DNA of 64,000 nucleotides from contig JADKAS010000004.1 in the NCBI GenBank assembly GCA_016715245.1, forward strand, positions 62,001 through 126,000, given 5' to 3'. Under the pieces are notes generated by a model. It was not told the DNA's origin. It saw only the letters and a list, made by a program, of their open reading frames with translations, and made no database searches. Below are positions 1 to 9,976 of this stretch, piece by piece. A program made the translations under genes and the position numbers. This DNA is from Saprospiraceae bacterium. GTDB lineage: Bacteria; Bacteroidota; Bacteroidia; Chitinophagales; Saprospiraceae. Each line of letters opens with the position of its first letter. Positions within the stretch are counted from its first letter, which is position 1.

Positions 1-2738
1 ACAATCCGACCTGTTTGTTGTCATCTTTACAATTGGATACGTTTCGAAAAGGAAAAGAAATTCATGAAGAAACGGATATCAAAGGAGAAAAAGGGGCTTA
101 TTTTATATCCCAAAAAATAAATTTACAAAAAGGCAATGCATTAAGCTGGCACATTATCGCAGATGTAAATAAAAATCATAGCCAGGTAGTAAAAATGATT
201 TCAGACATTGTTTCAGATGCTGATATCAAAAATAAAATTGAATCTGATATACGCAAAGGCACTCAAAATCTTATTGATCTGGTTGCTGCTGCTGACGGAC
301 TTCAATACACCAATGATCCTATCCAGGGTTGCAGACATTATTCAAATGTACTTTTTAATATCATGCGTGGTGGAATATTTGATAATCATTATGCCATTGA
401 TAAATCTGATTTTGAAAAGTATATTCTGCTAGCCAATAATACGGTTTACCAAAGAAATGAAAACTTTTTTTCATCTATTGCTGAGAGTTCTTTTTACTCA
501 TTATTAATAGAAAAAGTACAAAAAACAGAAGACAGTGATTTAATCAGGCTTACCACAGAATATTTGCCACTTAAATTTAGTCGCCGACACGGAGACCCAA
601 GCAGACCCTGGAACAAATTTTCCATCAATGTAAGCAATGAAAATACAGGTGACAAAATTTTAGATTATGAAGGAAATTGGCGGGATATCTTCCAAAATTG
701 GGAGGCATTGGCCTATTCCTATCCTCAGTACATCGACGGCATGATATTCAAATTTGTTAATGCTTCGACTTTTGATGGTTACAATCCATATCGGATTACA
801 AAAGATGGTTTTGATTGGGAGACAATTGAACCGGATGATCCATGGTCATATATAGGTTATTGGGGTGACCACCAGATCATTTACCTGCAAAAATTTTTAG
901 AAATCATTGACAAATTTCAGCCAGGCACCATCCAATCTTATTTTGACAAGGATTGGTTTGTATATGCAGCCGTCCCCTACGTCATTAAACCTTATGAAAA
1001 TATTGTAAAAACACCAAAAGATACCATAAGTTTTGATGCGGAATGGGACAAAAATATAAAAGAAAAACGCGAATCAATGGGCGCAGACGGAGCTTTGCTC
1101 AGAAGTATTGATGATACCATTTATCATGTAAATCTTATCGAAAAACTTTTGGCTACCCTGTTGTCAAAACTCTCCAATTTTATTCCGGAAGGAGGTATTT
1201 GGTTAAATACCCAACGCCCGGAATGGAATGATGCAAACAATGCTCTGGTAGGAAATGGGGTTTCAATGGTAACTTTATATTACATGAGACGTTTTCTGGT
1301 TTTTTTACAAAAAATATTGGATGAAACCCAAATTGAAAATGTAAAATTATCCAACGAACTCATTGAGTTTTATCATAGCGTCAGAGAAACTTTAGAATCT
1401 CACATGTCTTTGCTGAATGGCTCCATTAATAATGAAAATCGAAAGATTATTTTGGATCAATTGGGAAAAGCAGCTTCCGATTACAGAGCACAAATATATA
1501 AATCTGGATTTTGGGGTAAAAAAAGAACTGCCTCCATGGAAGGATTAAGACGTTTTATACAAATCAGTCTCTCTTATGTAGAACACACAATTAGGTGTAA
1601 CCAAAGAAATGACGGTTTATATCACGCCTATAATCTTATGACATATACGGAGAAAGGAGTAACCATTTCCCATCTCGATGAGATGCTTGAAGGTCAGGTT
1701 GCCGTATTGAGTTCAGGATTTCTTGACGGAAAACAATCTTTAGCCATACTCGATGCCATGAAACAAAGTGCGCTTTTCAGACCCGATCAGTACAGTTATA
1801 TCCTGTATCCAAATAAAAAATTAAAAGGCTTTCTTGAAAAAAATATAATTCCTTCTGAAAGTGCAACTTCTTCAAGACTTATTCAAATAATGGTTAATGA
1901 TCAAAATATAACCGTTGTTGAAAAAGATATTTTAGGCCAATATCATTTTAATGGTAATTTTAAAAATGTAAATGATGTAAAAGCAGCCCTGGAGAAACTT
2001 CATAATTCAAAGTATTCTTTGTTGGTAAAAGAGGAAATGAATGATTTGATGAATGTGTTTGAGAAAGTTTTTAACCATAAAGCTTTTACAGGAAGATCAG
2101 GTACTTTTTATGGTTATGAAGGTTTAGGTTCTATTTATTGGCACATGGTATCAAAATTGTTATTAGCCGTCCAGGAAAGTGTCTTTATGGCTGTAAAATT
2201 AAAAGAAACGCCTGAAGTGACGGGTAGATTAATGGAACATTATTACGAAATTCAAGCTGGTATCGGAGTACATAAATCTCCCAAACTGTATGGAGCATTT
2301 CCCACCGATCCATATTCTCATACACCCATGTTTAGAGGAGCACAACAACCTGGGATGACCGGTCAGGTAAAGGAAGACGTATTGGCAAGATGGGGTGAAT
2401 TGGGTATTGTTATTGAAGAAGGATGTTTACAGTTTTCTCCGGTATTATTGCGTACATCTGAATTTGTTAATAAAGTAATAACGGTCCATTTTACAAACCT
2501 GAATGGTCAACAGTGTGTTTGGCAGATTGAAAAAGGTCAACTTTTTTTTACCTTTTGTATGACGCCTGTAATCTATGAATCAGCCGATCATAACAGAGTA
2601 GAAATCTTTTATCAAAATGGTGAAAAAATTCTTTTGGAAGGTAAAACCCTTGATAAAGAAAAAAGTGATTCAATTTTTTACCGAAAAGGTGAAATTGAAA
2701 AAATCAAAGTGTTAATTAATAAAATGAATTTAAGGTAA
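1..2738 (+). CDS. GH94/GH149-like glycoside phosphorylase, 5'-truncated by window edge
   Basis: The reading frame is open from the first bases of the window, so the true start lies upstream; about 910 C-terminal residues are visible. No signal peptide can be judged. Motifs resemble large beta-glucan phosphorylases: RPEWNDANNALVG near visible residue 405 (the Asp of WND would match the catalytic Asp of GH94), SGTFYGYEGLGSIYWHM near residue 700, and SHTPMFRGAQQPGMTGQVKED near residue 775. These enzymes split beta-glucans with phosphate to give glucose 1-phosphate in the cytoplasm. The next genes are GH17, GH30 and a sugar symporter, which favours a beta-1,3-glucan substrate and family GH149. 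The family call rests on remembered motifs and context; another alpha/alpha-barrel GH is possible. The stop lies 37 bases before the GH17 gene, so they probably share an operon. Confidence 0.5.
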   Translation, partial: NPTCLLSSLQLDTFRKGKEIHEETDIKGEKGAYFISQKINLQKGNALSWHIIADVNKNHSQVVKMISDIVSDADIKNKIESDIRKGTQNLIDLVAAADGLQYTNDPIQGCRHYSNVLFNIMRGGIFDNHYAIDKSDFEKYILLANNTVYQRNENFFSSIAESSFYSLLIEKVQKTEDSDLIRLTTEYLPLKFSRRHGDPSRPWNKFSINVSNENTGDKILDYEGNWRDIFQNWEALAYSYPQYIDGMIFKFVNASTFDGYNPYRITKDGFDWETIEPDDPWSYIGYWGDHQIIYLQKFLEIIDKFQPGTIQSYFDKDWFVYAAVPYVIKPYENIVKTPKDTISFDAEWDKNIKEKRESMGADGALLRSIDDTIYHVNLIEKLLATLLSKLSNFIPEGGIWLNTQRPEWNDANNALVGNGVSMVTLYYMRRFLVFLQKILDETQIENVKLSNELIEFYHSVRETLESHMSLLNGSINNENRKIILDQLGKAASDYRAQIYKSGFWGKKRTASMEGLRRFIQISLSYVEHTIRCNQRNDGLYHAYNLMTYTEKGVTISHLDEMLEGQVAVLSSGFLDGKQSLAILDAMKQSALFRPDQYSYILYPNKKLKGFLEKNIIPSESATSSRLIQIMVNDQNITVVEKDILGQYHFNGNFKNVNDVKAALEKLHNSKYSLLVKEEMNDLMNVFEKVFNHKAFTGRSGTFYGYEGLGSIYWHMVSKLLLAVQESVFMAVKLKETPEVTGRLMEHYYEIQAGIGVHKSPKLYGAFPTDPYSHTPMFRGAQQPGMTGQVKEDVLARWGELGIVIEEGCLQFSPVLLRTSEFVNKVITVHFTNLNGQQCVWQIEKGQLFFTFCMTPVIYESADHNRVEIFYQNGEKILLEGKTLDKEKSDSIFYRKGEIEKIKVLINKMNLR

Positions 2739-2775
2739 AAAATATTCCTGTGAATTCAAAATAATTAAAATACCC

Positions 2776-4047
2776 ATGAAACCTTTTTATTATTTAATAT
2801 TAATTTCATTTCTAAGTACAATGTCTTGCAAAATAAAAGAATATAATACAAAAATATCTTCAAATAAAACAGCGGCTCAAATTTTGGGAAATCCCGCATA
2901 TCAGGCCATCAGTTATGGGGGCTACCGGCATAAAACAAGAGATATACAACCTTCCCTTCCCGAATTGAAAGAAGACTTAAAAATCATGTATGCGATGGGC
3001 ATTCGGATCTTACGCACTTATAATGTCCATCTTGCCGAAGCGTCTAATTTACTACAAGCTATAAAAGAACTGAAAACCACGGATCCAACTTTTGAAATGT
3101 ACGTCATGTTGGGTGCGTGGATAGATTGTAAAAACGCATGGACACACCTGCCGGTAAACCACAATGAAGAAAGTGAAAACAACGAGATAGAAATTCAGAA
3201 AGCAGTTCAACTAGCTAATCAGTATCCAGACATTGTAAAAATTATTGCCGTTGGCAATGAGGCCATGGTGAAATGGGCGACCAGTTATTATGTTCAACCA
3301 TGGGTTATCCTGAAATGGGTAAATTTTTTACAGGAATTAAAAAAAGAAGGTCAGCTTCATAAGGAGATATGGATTACAAGTTCAGATAATTTTGCCTCCT
3401 GGGGAGGAGGTGGCCATGAATACCATGTGGAAGACCTCAATAAATTGATTAGAGCTGTTGATTATATTTCCATGCATACCTATCCTATGCACGACACCCA
3501 TTACAACCCTGAATTTTGGGGCATTAAAAAGTCAGAAGAGAACTTCTCCGACAAAAAAAAGGTGGAGGTCACCATGGGGAGGGTTTTAGATTATGCAACT
3601 CACCAATACACAAGTGTGATCAATTACATGAAGTCAATCGGTGTACACAAACCGGTTCATATCGGGGAGACAGGTTGGGCAACGACCTCAAACGAACATT
3701 ATGGACATCAAGGCTCAAAAGCTACCGATGAATATAAATCCGCTCTGTATTACACACTCATCAAGGAATGGAGCAATAAAAATAAAGTATCTTGTTTTTA
3801 CTTCGAAGCTTTTGACGAACAGTGGAAAGATAGTGCCAATCCTATGGGTTCTGAAAATCATTTTGGTCTCATCACACTGCAATCAAAGGCTAAATATGCC
3901 CTTTGGGATTTAGTTGATCAGGGAGTATTTAAAGGTTTGACCAGGGATGGAAAACCCATCACTAAAACTTTTAATGGCGATATAAATGCCCTTTGGAAAA
4001 GTGTTGAAATGCCGCCTGTATTAGATTCAAGAAAAGTATATAAATAA
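2776..4047 (+). CDS. GH17 family beta-1,3-glucanase-like lipoprotein
   Basis: 423 residues. A type II signal peptide ends at FLSTMSC with the lipidated Cys at residue 18, so the enzyme is anchored in the outer or inner membrane. The TIM-barrel carries both GH17 signatures: AVGNEAMV with the acid/base Glu near residue 162, and VHIGETGW with the nucleophile Glu near residue 298. Family members cleave beta-1,3-glucans such as laminarin or act as glucan transferases. The stop codon overlaps the start of the GH30 gene by one base (TAATG), which suggests translational coupling. The surrounding genes make beta-glucan breakdown the likely role; exact linkage specificity cannot be read from sequence. 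Confidence 0.8.
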   Translation: MKPFYYLILISFLSTMSCKIKEYNTKISSNKTAAQILGNPAYQAISYGGYRHKTRDIQPSLPELKEDLKIMYAMGIRILRTYNVHLAEASNLLQAIKELKTTDPTFEMYVMLGAWIDCKNAWTHLPVNHNEESENNEIEIQKAVQLANQYPDIVKIIAVGNEAMVKWATSYYVQPWVILKWVNFLQELKKEGQLHKEIWITSSDNFASWGGGGHEYHVEDLNKLIRAVDYISMHTYPMHDTHYNPEFWGIKKSEENFSDKKKVEVTMGRVLDYATHQYTSVINYMKSIGVHKPVHIGETGWATTSNEHYGHQGSKATDEYKSALYYTLIKEWSNKNKVSCFYFEAFDEQWKDSANPMGSENHFGLITLQSKAKYALWDLVDQGVFKGLTRDGKPITKTFNGDINALWKSVEMPPVLDSRKVYK

Positions 4048-5537
4048 TGGAAAACTACAGTAAAACCGTCTTCTGGACATTAATTACCATCATGTTTATG
4101 ACAGCGTGCAGCAAAAAACTATCGTCAAAGATTCAAATTTTTGAAACATCCGCAAATGGAAATAATTTAAAAGAAATAAAAGCAGGGTTAAAAACAAAAG
4201 AACCTATTGTCATTTCGCTTTTACCGGAAGAAAAATTTCAAACGATTACCGGGTTTGGTGGCTCTTTTACCGAAGCTTCTGCTTCATTACTAAATCGATT
4301 GAGTACCGAAAATAGAAAAAAAATTCTCGATGCCTATTTTAGTGAAGAGGGCGCCAAATATTCACTAACCCGAACACACATAGCATCCTGCGATTTTTCA
4401 CTAAGTAATTATACTTATGCTAAAGTCGAAAACGACTTACAAATGGCGCATTTTACCATTGAAGATGATAAAGAAGATTTGATTCCGATGATTTTGGAAG
4501 CTCAATCCATTTCGAAGGATGGGTTCAACATCATCGCTTCGCCTTGGTCTTGTCCGCCTTGGATGAAAGACAATAAAAGTTATGTAGGTGGAAAATTGCT
4601 GCCCGAATTCAATGATGCTTTTTCAATATATTTTTCAAAATATCTGGAAGCTTACAAAAAAGAAGGCATAAACATTTGGGGAATAACCGTTATCAATGAG
4701 CCACACGGCAACGGAAACAATTGGGAAAGCACACATTTTTCTCCTGAAGAAATGACACTATTTGTTCAAAATCATTTAGGTCCAACATTAGAAAAAGACG
4801 GTTGGAAAGATGTAAAAATATTTGGTTACGACCAAAACAGAGCAGGTTTGCCGGAATGGGTCGACGCTATGTATAAAAATGAAGCAACTTCAAAATACTT
4901 TGCCGGTACAGCTATTCATTGGTATGAAAGTACGTATGATTATTTTGCAAAAGAACTTCAATATGCACATAAAAAAGCACCAAACAAATACCTGATTGAA
5001 ACTGAAGGTTGTGTTGATTCTGAAATTCCGCATTGGAACGACGATGTTTGGTATTGGAAAAAAGAAGCCACTGATTGGGGTTGGGATTGGGCAAGCGAAA
5101 AAGAAAAACACCTACACCCTAAATATGCTCCGGTTAACCGTTACGCCAACGATATTATTGGTTGTTTGAATAATTGGGTAGATGGGTGGGTCGATTGGAA
5201 TATGGTGTTAGATCGGCAGGGCGGACCGAATTGGTTTAAAAACTGGTGTGTTGCTCCGGTCATCGTCGACCCCGAAGCCGATGAAGTGTATTTTACTCCA
5301 CTTTATTATGTTATGTCACATTTCAGCAGGTTTATACGTCCCGGAGCAATCAGAATAGGATGGAAAAATGATGACCCGAATATCATGTGCACGGCTGTCG
5401 AAAATCCTGATGGCACGAAAGTACTGGTGGTATTCAATCCTGAAAATGAACTAAAATCAATGCAAATTTTATGTAGAGGTCAATCATTTTATATGAGTAT
5501 ATCTCCACAAGCCATACAAACTATAATTATTCACTAA
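4047..5537 (+). CDS. GH30 family beta-glucosidase/glucosylceramidase-like lipoprotein
   Basis: 496 residues. The lipobox FMTAC puts the lipidated Cys at residue 21. The family start motif TITGFGGSFTEASAS is near residues 66-80; VINEPHG holds the acid/base Glu near residue 218 and LIETEGC the nucleophile near residue 320. A C-terminal beta-sandwich (about residues 420-496) is typical of GH30. Members remove glucose from beta-1,3- or beta-1,6-linked glucans, so with GH17 it would debranch or trim laminarin-type chains. It overlaps the previous stop by one base and is followed after 13 bases by the sugar symporter, so this is one operon. The length is normal for the family and the active site is complete. 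Confidence 0.85.
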   Translation: MENYSKTVFWTLITIMFMTACSKKLSSKIQIFETSANGNNLKEIKAGLKTKEPIVISLLPEEKFQTITGFGGSFTEASASLLNRLSTENRKKILDAYFSEEGAKYSLTRTHIASCDFSLSNYTYAKVENDLQMAHFTIEDDKEDLIPMILEAQSISKDGFNIIASPWSCPPWMKDNKSYVGGKLLPEFNDAFSIYFSKYLEAYKKEGINIWGITVINEPHGNGNNWESTHFSPEEMTLFVQNHLGPTLEKDGWKDVKIFGYDQNRAGLPEWVDAMYKNEATSKYFAGTAIHWYESTYDYFAKELQYAHKKAPNKYLIETEGCVDSEIPHWNDDVWYWKKEATDWGWDWASEKEKHLHPKYAPVNRYANDIIGCLNNWVDGWVDWNMVLDRQGGPNWFKNWCVAPVIVDPEADEVYFTPLYYVMSHFSRFIRPGAIRIGWKNDDPNIMCTAVENPDGTKVLVVFNPENELKSMQILCRGQSFYMSISPQAIQTIIIH

Positions 5538-5550
5538 AAACAAAAAAATA

Positions 5551-7112
5551 ATGTCAATGAGTCAGACCAAACCTAAAGACCGGGTACCTTTTATTCAAAA
5601 GTCTGCTTTTGGAGCAGGACATTTGGCCTTAAATTTATTGCCCGGAGCACTGGGTGTTTTTAGTTTTTTCTTATTGACTGCTTTTGGTATGGATCCCTTA
5701 TTGGCAGGGATATTAGGTGGCCTGCCCAGGGTATATGATGCCATTACAGATCCAATCATGGGATTTATTTCAGACAATACCAAGTCAAAATGGGGCAGAA
5801 GACGGCCTTACATTTTTGTCGGAGCTATATTGAGTGGAATTTTTTATATTCTATTATGGCAAATGAGCCCGGAAAATTCCCAAATGTATAACTTCTGGTA
5901 TTTTTAATCTTCTCCCTTATCTTTTTAACAGGAAATACCATATTTGCCACACCACTGGTGGGCTTAGGCTACGAAATGACCACAGATTATAATGAACGTA
6001 CCCGGCTCATGGGCTTTGCCAATACCGTGGGGCAAATAGCCTGGATGGTCGTTCCCTGGTTCTGGGTCATTATTGCCAATCCAAAAATGTATGCAACCCA
6101 AGTAGAAGGGGTTAATCAATTGGCGGTTTATGTGGGAATAATATGTATGGTTTTGGGTGTTTTACCTGCTCTATTTTGTAAAGGTATTGATGCTGCGCAT
6201 ATGGATAACAGGAAAGAAATTTCCTTTAAAACCATCGGTTCGAGTTTTAAGGATTTGTTTTTCAGTATTAAACAAGTTTCTCAAAACAAACCTTTTATGA
6301 AATTATGTGCAGCAACATTTTTAGTATTTAACGGATTTCAGATTGTGGCTTCTTTCAGTGTATTTATTATTGTGTTTTATATGTACAATGGCAGTTACGA
6401 AGGAGCAGGAACCTGGCCAGCATGGTTTGCTACGGTTAGCGCCATTCTGACAGCTTTTTTCGTGATTCCGGTCGTAACCAGAATATCAAATGTTTGGGGA
6501 AAAAAGAATGCCTTTGTCATTGCTTCGGTAATTTCTATGGTGGGTTATTTACTTAAATGGTGGGGTTTTGATAAAGGACTAAATAATTCTTTTAATAATA
6601 CCAATATCGGGCAAAGTATGAATCAAGGTCTCCAATCCTTTTTCGATTTTATAAGTCCAACATTACAACAATTAAATATGTCCTGGTTTGTTATTGACAC
6701 CAGCAACGGAGTACCTTGGCTGATGTTTTTTCCAATACCGTTACTGGCTTTTGGTTTAGGAAGTTTGTTTACTTTAATGATGAGCATGACGGCAGATGTT
6801 TGCGATTTAGATGAATTGAACAACGGCATGCCCAGAAAAGAGGGAACTTTCGGAGCAATTTATTGGTGGATGGTAAAGTTGGGCCAGGGATTAGCGCTGG
6901 TGATCGGAGGGTTTGTATTAAAAGCCATTGGCTTTGATGGTGGATTAACTGCACAATCAGCTGAAACTTTAGTTCAACTTAGATTAATGGATATTTTTAT
7001 TCCTACCCTGACTGCCGGTATAGCCGCTTGGGTAATGTGGAATTACGATTTGTCAGAAGAAAAGGCAAGAGAGATTAAAGCTGAACTCGTCAAAAGAAGA
7101 GGTGAATTATAA
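5551..7112 (+). CDS. GPH/MFS-type sugar:cation symporter, frameshifted as read
   Basis: A 12-helix transporter of about 520 residues split into two frames. The first 118 residues (from ATG 5551) hold the family loop with DAITDPIMGFISD and KSKWGRRRPY; they end at a TAA (5905-5907) inside the run of five T at 5901-5905. Adding one T joins WYF to LIFSLIFLTGNTIFATPLVGLGYEM and the frame then stays open to 7112. The rest holds hydrophobic helices and the late motif SMTADVCDLDE. It would import the oligosaccharides made by the neighbouring GH17 and GH30 enzymes across the inner membrane. One missing T in a homopolymer suggests a sequencing error, but a true break cannot be excluded. No second-site damage is visible. 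Confidence 0.8.
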
Positions 7113-7160
7113 GTGTGGAATCTGAATTAAAAAATTAACCTTTTAAAAAAATGTTTTAAG

Positions 7161-8068
7161 ATGTCATACAGACAGGATCATATTTCGAACTTTCAAATTG
7201 CGGCAAATGCCGGGTTAGACAACAATCTCAATACATTATCAGAACAAGAAATTATATCTCTTTTCAAAATATTCTGGAAAATGGAGTGCATGGCTTATGC
7301 TTCAGTTTGTACGAAGAAGGCCAAAAACCTGGTGATATTATTTCAGAATCACAAATAGAAAGACGTTTACAGATTTTAAAACCCTACACAAACTGGGTCA
7401 GATCTTTTTCCACAACGGAAGGAAATGAACTTATTCCCAAACTGGCCAAACACCATGGTTTAAAAACACTGGCAGGTGCCTGGTTGGGTAATGAAAAAGA
7501 AAAAAACGAAAAAGAACTGGAAAATCTGATTCAACTTTGTCGTGATGGTTTCGTGGATATTGCCGCTGTTGGTAATGAAGTATTGTATCGAAATGATTTG
7601 TCGCTGGAAGAACTTTTAGAACAAATTCGCTACTTCAAAAGTATGGTGCCTGACATTACTGTGGGATATGTGGATGCCTATTATGAATTCAGCAGACATC
7701 CCGAACTGGTGGATGTTTGTGACGTAGTTTTGACCAATTATTATCCGTTTTGGGAAGGTACCCATTTTAATAATTCATTGGGCCATTTGAATTATATGCA
7801 TCAACAAACCCTCAACGCCGCCAATGGGAAAAAAATAATTATCACAGAAACGGGATGGCCAAGTCAGGGGGAAAACACTAAAGAAGCAGCTCCCGGAACA
7901 ATCAACGCCTTAAAATACTTTATCAATGCACAAACATGGGCTATAAAAAATGGAATCGAGATGTTTTACTTTTCTTCCTTCGATGAATCATGGAAAGTGG
8001 GTGCAGAAGGAGAAGTAGGCGCTTATTGGGGCCTGTGGGATAAAAATGAAAAATTAAAATACACGTAG
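7161..8068 (+). CDS. GH17-like (glucan hydrolase/transferase) protein, frameshifted as read
   Basis: About 303 residues when repaired, with no signal peptide, so probably cytoplasmic. The frame from ATG 7161 is lost at the run of four T at 7261-7264. Adding one T gives EIISLFQNILENGVHG and continues in the downstream frame to the stop at 8068. Conserved GH17 features follow: a start motif HGLCFSLYEEGQKPGD, AAVGNEVLY with the acid/base Glu, and ITETGWPSQG with the nucleophile Glu. Similar proteins in Bacteroidota are often labelled glucan endo-1,3-beta-glucosidase or beta(1-6)-glucan synthase. It ends the carbohydrate cluster, 48 bases after the symporter, and may act on imported oligosaccharides. 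The homopolymer site again suggests sequence error. Confidence 0.72.
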
Positions 8069-8441
8069 CCATATATTCTGCTGCTGTTGATTGATGATCA
8101 ATATGTAACTTTTTTACTACCAGGTTGTTGATGGAAAAACTTGGAGCACCAAAATATTTTGAAGACATTTATTTTAATTATTGGTTGTCACATCTTATCA
8201 GGGATTAAAAATAAAGATAGCCTGTGTGATTTTTGTCAAGATTAGATTTCCTCATTTTGGCAAATCATTTTTTCTAACTTTTTTGTTATATCCATCTGAA
8301 AATGGAAAGGAAATTGAAACAAAGTGTTCAAAATTATCGACCAACAAAAAAAATTCCGGTATAACTGTATTCAAACGGGAACTCTCTAAGTAACAAATCT
8401 GTTATTTAAACGTTTTATTATTAAATGATACCGTTAATTCC
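8069..8441. other. Intergenic region, no convincing gene
   Basis: This 373-base gap follows the sugar cluster. Short open frames are present but have no start context, no recognisable motif and Lys/Phe-rich translations typical of AT-rich noncoding DNA. I see no strong hairpin with a T run, and no TAnnTTTG box close to the DUF3108 start at 8442. Confidence 0.5.
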
Positions 8442-9302
8442 ATGAATTTATTACCGATTTTTATAAAAACAAAATTCAAAAGTCTCTATCTCCTGGCAGC
8501 AATAACTTTGGCGTTTTTATTTTTTAGCTTTATTAATAAACCATATTCTCCGGAAGTCTTCTATTGTGACCTTGACAATACCAGCTTCAAAGTAGGTGAA
8601 AAATTGGTGTATAAAGCGTATTACAATTGGGAATTTGTTTGGGTACCTGCCGGTGAAGCCATTTTTGAAATAAAGGAAACTAAAAACCACTACGAAATAA
8701 AAGTTACAGGAAAAACCTATTCCAGCTATGATTATTTCTTCAGAGTAAGGGATTATTTTTATTCGAAAATCGATAAAAATACATTATTACCTGCCAACTT
8801 TGTAAGAATTGTAGAAGAAGGAGATTACAGAAAATTTGACAGTCTTGTTTTTGACCACAATAAACAAAAAGCGGTAAGTTATAACGGCAAATCCAGAAAA
8901 ACGGCTCAGAAAAAAGTAATTCCTTTTGAACAGTGTACACACGATTTACTTTCCGTTTTATACTTTATGCGCAATGTTGAAATTGCTTCTTACAAGCCAG
9001 GTCAGCACATTCCTGTTAGAATGTTATTTGATGAAGAAATTTACCCAATCAAAGTTAGATATACCGGAAAGGAATCAAAGGTGGATATCAAAGGTTTAGG
9101 TACTTACAATACAGTCACCGTAGTCCCTGATCTGGTAACCGGTTCTGTTTTTAAAGATGGAAACAAAATGAAAGTCTGGGTTAGTGATGATTACAATAAA
9201 ATACCCCTATTGATTGAATCTCCTTTAAAAGTAGGTACTGCCAAAGCCATTCTTAAATCGTACTCAGGACAACGACACCCTATGACCTCAAAAATCAATT
9301 AA
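8442..9302 (+). CDS. DUF3108 domain protein, probably periplasmic
   Basis: 286 residues. An N-terminal hydrophobic segment (about residues 15-30) acts as signal or anchor. The body matches DUF3108: it starts with FKVGEKLVYKAYYNWEFVWVPAGEA, continues with the FFRVRDYFYSKID segment and the CTHDLLSVLYFMRNV segment, and ends with KMKVWVSDDYNKIPLLIESP. The family is widespread in Bacteroidota, likely sits in the envelope and has no proven function. It stands alone, with 246 bases to the next gene and a hairpin-forming inverted repeat just downstream. The product call is by motif memory only. Confidence 0.75.
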   Translation: MNLLPIFIKTKFKSLYLLAAITLAFLFFSFINKPYSPEVFYCDLDNTSFKVGEKLVYKAYYNWEFVWVPAGEAIFEIKETKNHYEIKVTGKTYSSYDYFFRVRDYFYSKIDKNTLLPANFVRIVEEGDYRKFDSLVFDHNKQKAVSYNGKSRKTAQKKVIPFEQCTHDLLSVLYFMRNVEIASYKPGQHIPVRMLFDEEIYPIKVRYTGKESKVDIKGLGTYNTVTVVPDLVTGSVFKDGNKMKVWVSDDYNKIPLLIESPLKVGTAKAILKSYSGQRHPMTSKIN

Positions 9303-9345
9303 GAAACTTTTTTGAATGCTAAAAAAAGCCCTACCTTATAAAGTT

Positions 9346-9369
9346 AATGAATAATCCGGTTTATTCATT
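9346..9369 (+). terminator. Inverted repeat, possible weak terminator after DUF3108 gene
   Basis: Arms AATGAATAA (9346-9354) and TTATTCATT (9361-9369) are perfectly complementary over 9 bases around the 6-base loop TCCGGT. It lies 44 bases after the stop. The following sequence is only partly T-rich, so it may be a weak terminator or an mRNA 3' stem. Confidence 0.35.
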
Positions 9370-9525
9370 TAATCTTTTAATTTAAAACCCTTGTCAACTT
9401 ACCAATGTTTGGAAAAACGTTTCCCTAATAATATTGACCTAATTCTTGCTTCTAAATAGAAGTTAAAATTAGCTTAATATGAGCTACTGTAATATTTGTC
9501 ACAAATACTTAATTTGAAATAACAC

Positions 9526-9533
9526 TATATTTG
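9526..9533 (+). promoter_or_regulatory. Bacteroidota -7 box (TAnnTTTG) for rhodanese lipoprotein
   Basis: TATATTTG fits the -7 consensus exactly. Transcription would begin about seven bases later, leaving a leader of only about ten bases before ATG 9549. It also shows that the upstream TTG at 9531 lies inside the promoter and is not the start. No clear -33 TTG at usual spacing. Confidence 0.5.
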
Positions 9534-9548
9534 TGCAAAAATATCACC

Positions 9549-9971
9549 ATGCGCTTTTTGTTTTCCTTTTTTATTATTTTTGTTTTGTTTTCATGCAAAA
9601 ATAACGTTGCAGACACCGTAATTACGGATCAACATCAACAATCCGAACGACAGATTACAACAAATGAGCCAATAACCAAAAACATTGAGGCAGATGAAGC
9701 CAAAAAAATGTTGGAATCCAATCCGGATATCATGGTGCTGGATGTAAGAACACCCGAAGAAACAAATCAGGGAATACTGCAAAAAGCAATCATTATAGAT
9801 ATATACGATCCCGGATTTAACTCCAAAATTGACCAACTGGACAAAGAAAAAACGTATATAGTATATTGTGCAGCTGGCGGAAGAAGCGCCACTGCTTGTC
9901 AGATGATGACAGAAAAAGGTTTTAAAAAATTGTACAACCTCTCCGGCGGATACAGAGCCTGGAACAAATAA
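9549..9971 (+). CDS. Rhodanese-like domain lipoprotein
   Basis: 140 residues from ATG 9549. This start gives a clean lipoprotein signal, MRFLFSFFIIFVLFSC, and lies just after a good -7 box; an upstream TTG would put the promoter inside the gene. The mature part is a single rhodanese domain with VLDVRTPEE (start of the fold) and the active-site loop VYCAAGGRSATAC, where the first Cys is the sulfur-carrying residue. It would act as a sulfurtransferase or sulfide/persulfide handler at the periplasmic face of a membrane. The next gene begins 5 bases after the stop, so the two are probably co-transcribed. Confidence 0.85.
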   Translation: MRFLFSFFIIFVLFSCKNNVADTVITDQHQQSERQITTNEPITKNIEADEAKKMLESNPDIMVLDVRTPEETNQGILQKAIIIDIYDPGFNSKIDQLDKEKTYIVYCAAGGRSATACQMMTEKGFKKLYNLSGGYRAWNK

Positions 9972-9976
9972 AAAAA

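Noticed and set aside
8181..8393. 70-residue open frame in the gap after the sugar cluster
   Set aside because: No start context, no motif, and composition typical of AT-rich noncoding DNA.
9531..9548. Longer start (TTG at 9531) for the rhodanese lipoprotein
   Set aside because: It lies inside the -7 box and spoils the lipoprotein signal; ATG 9549 is better.
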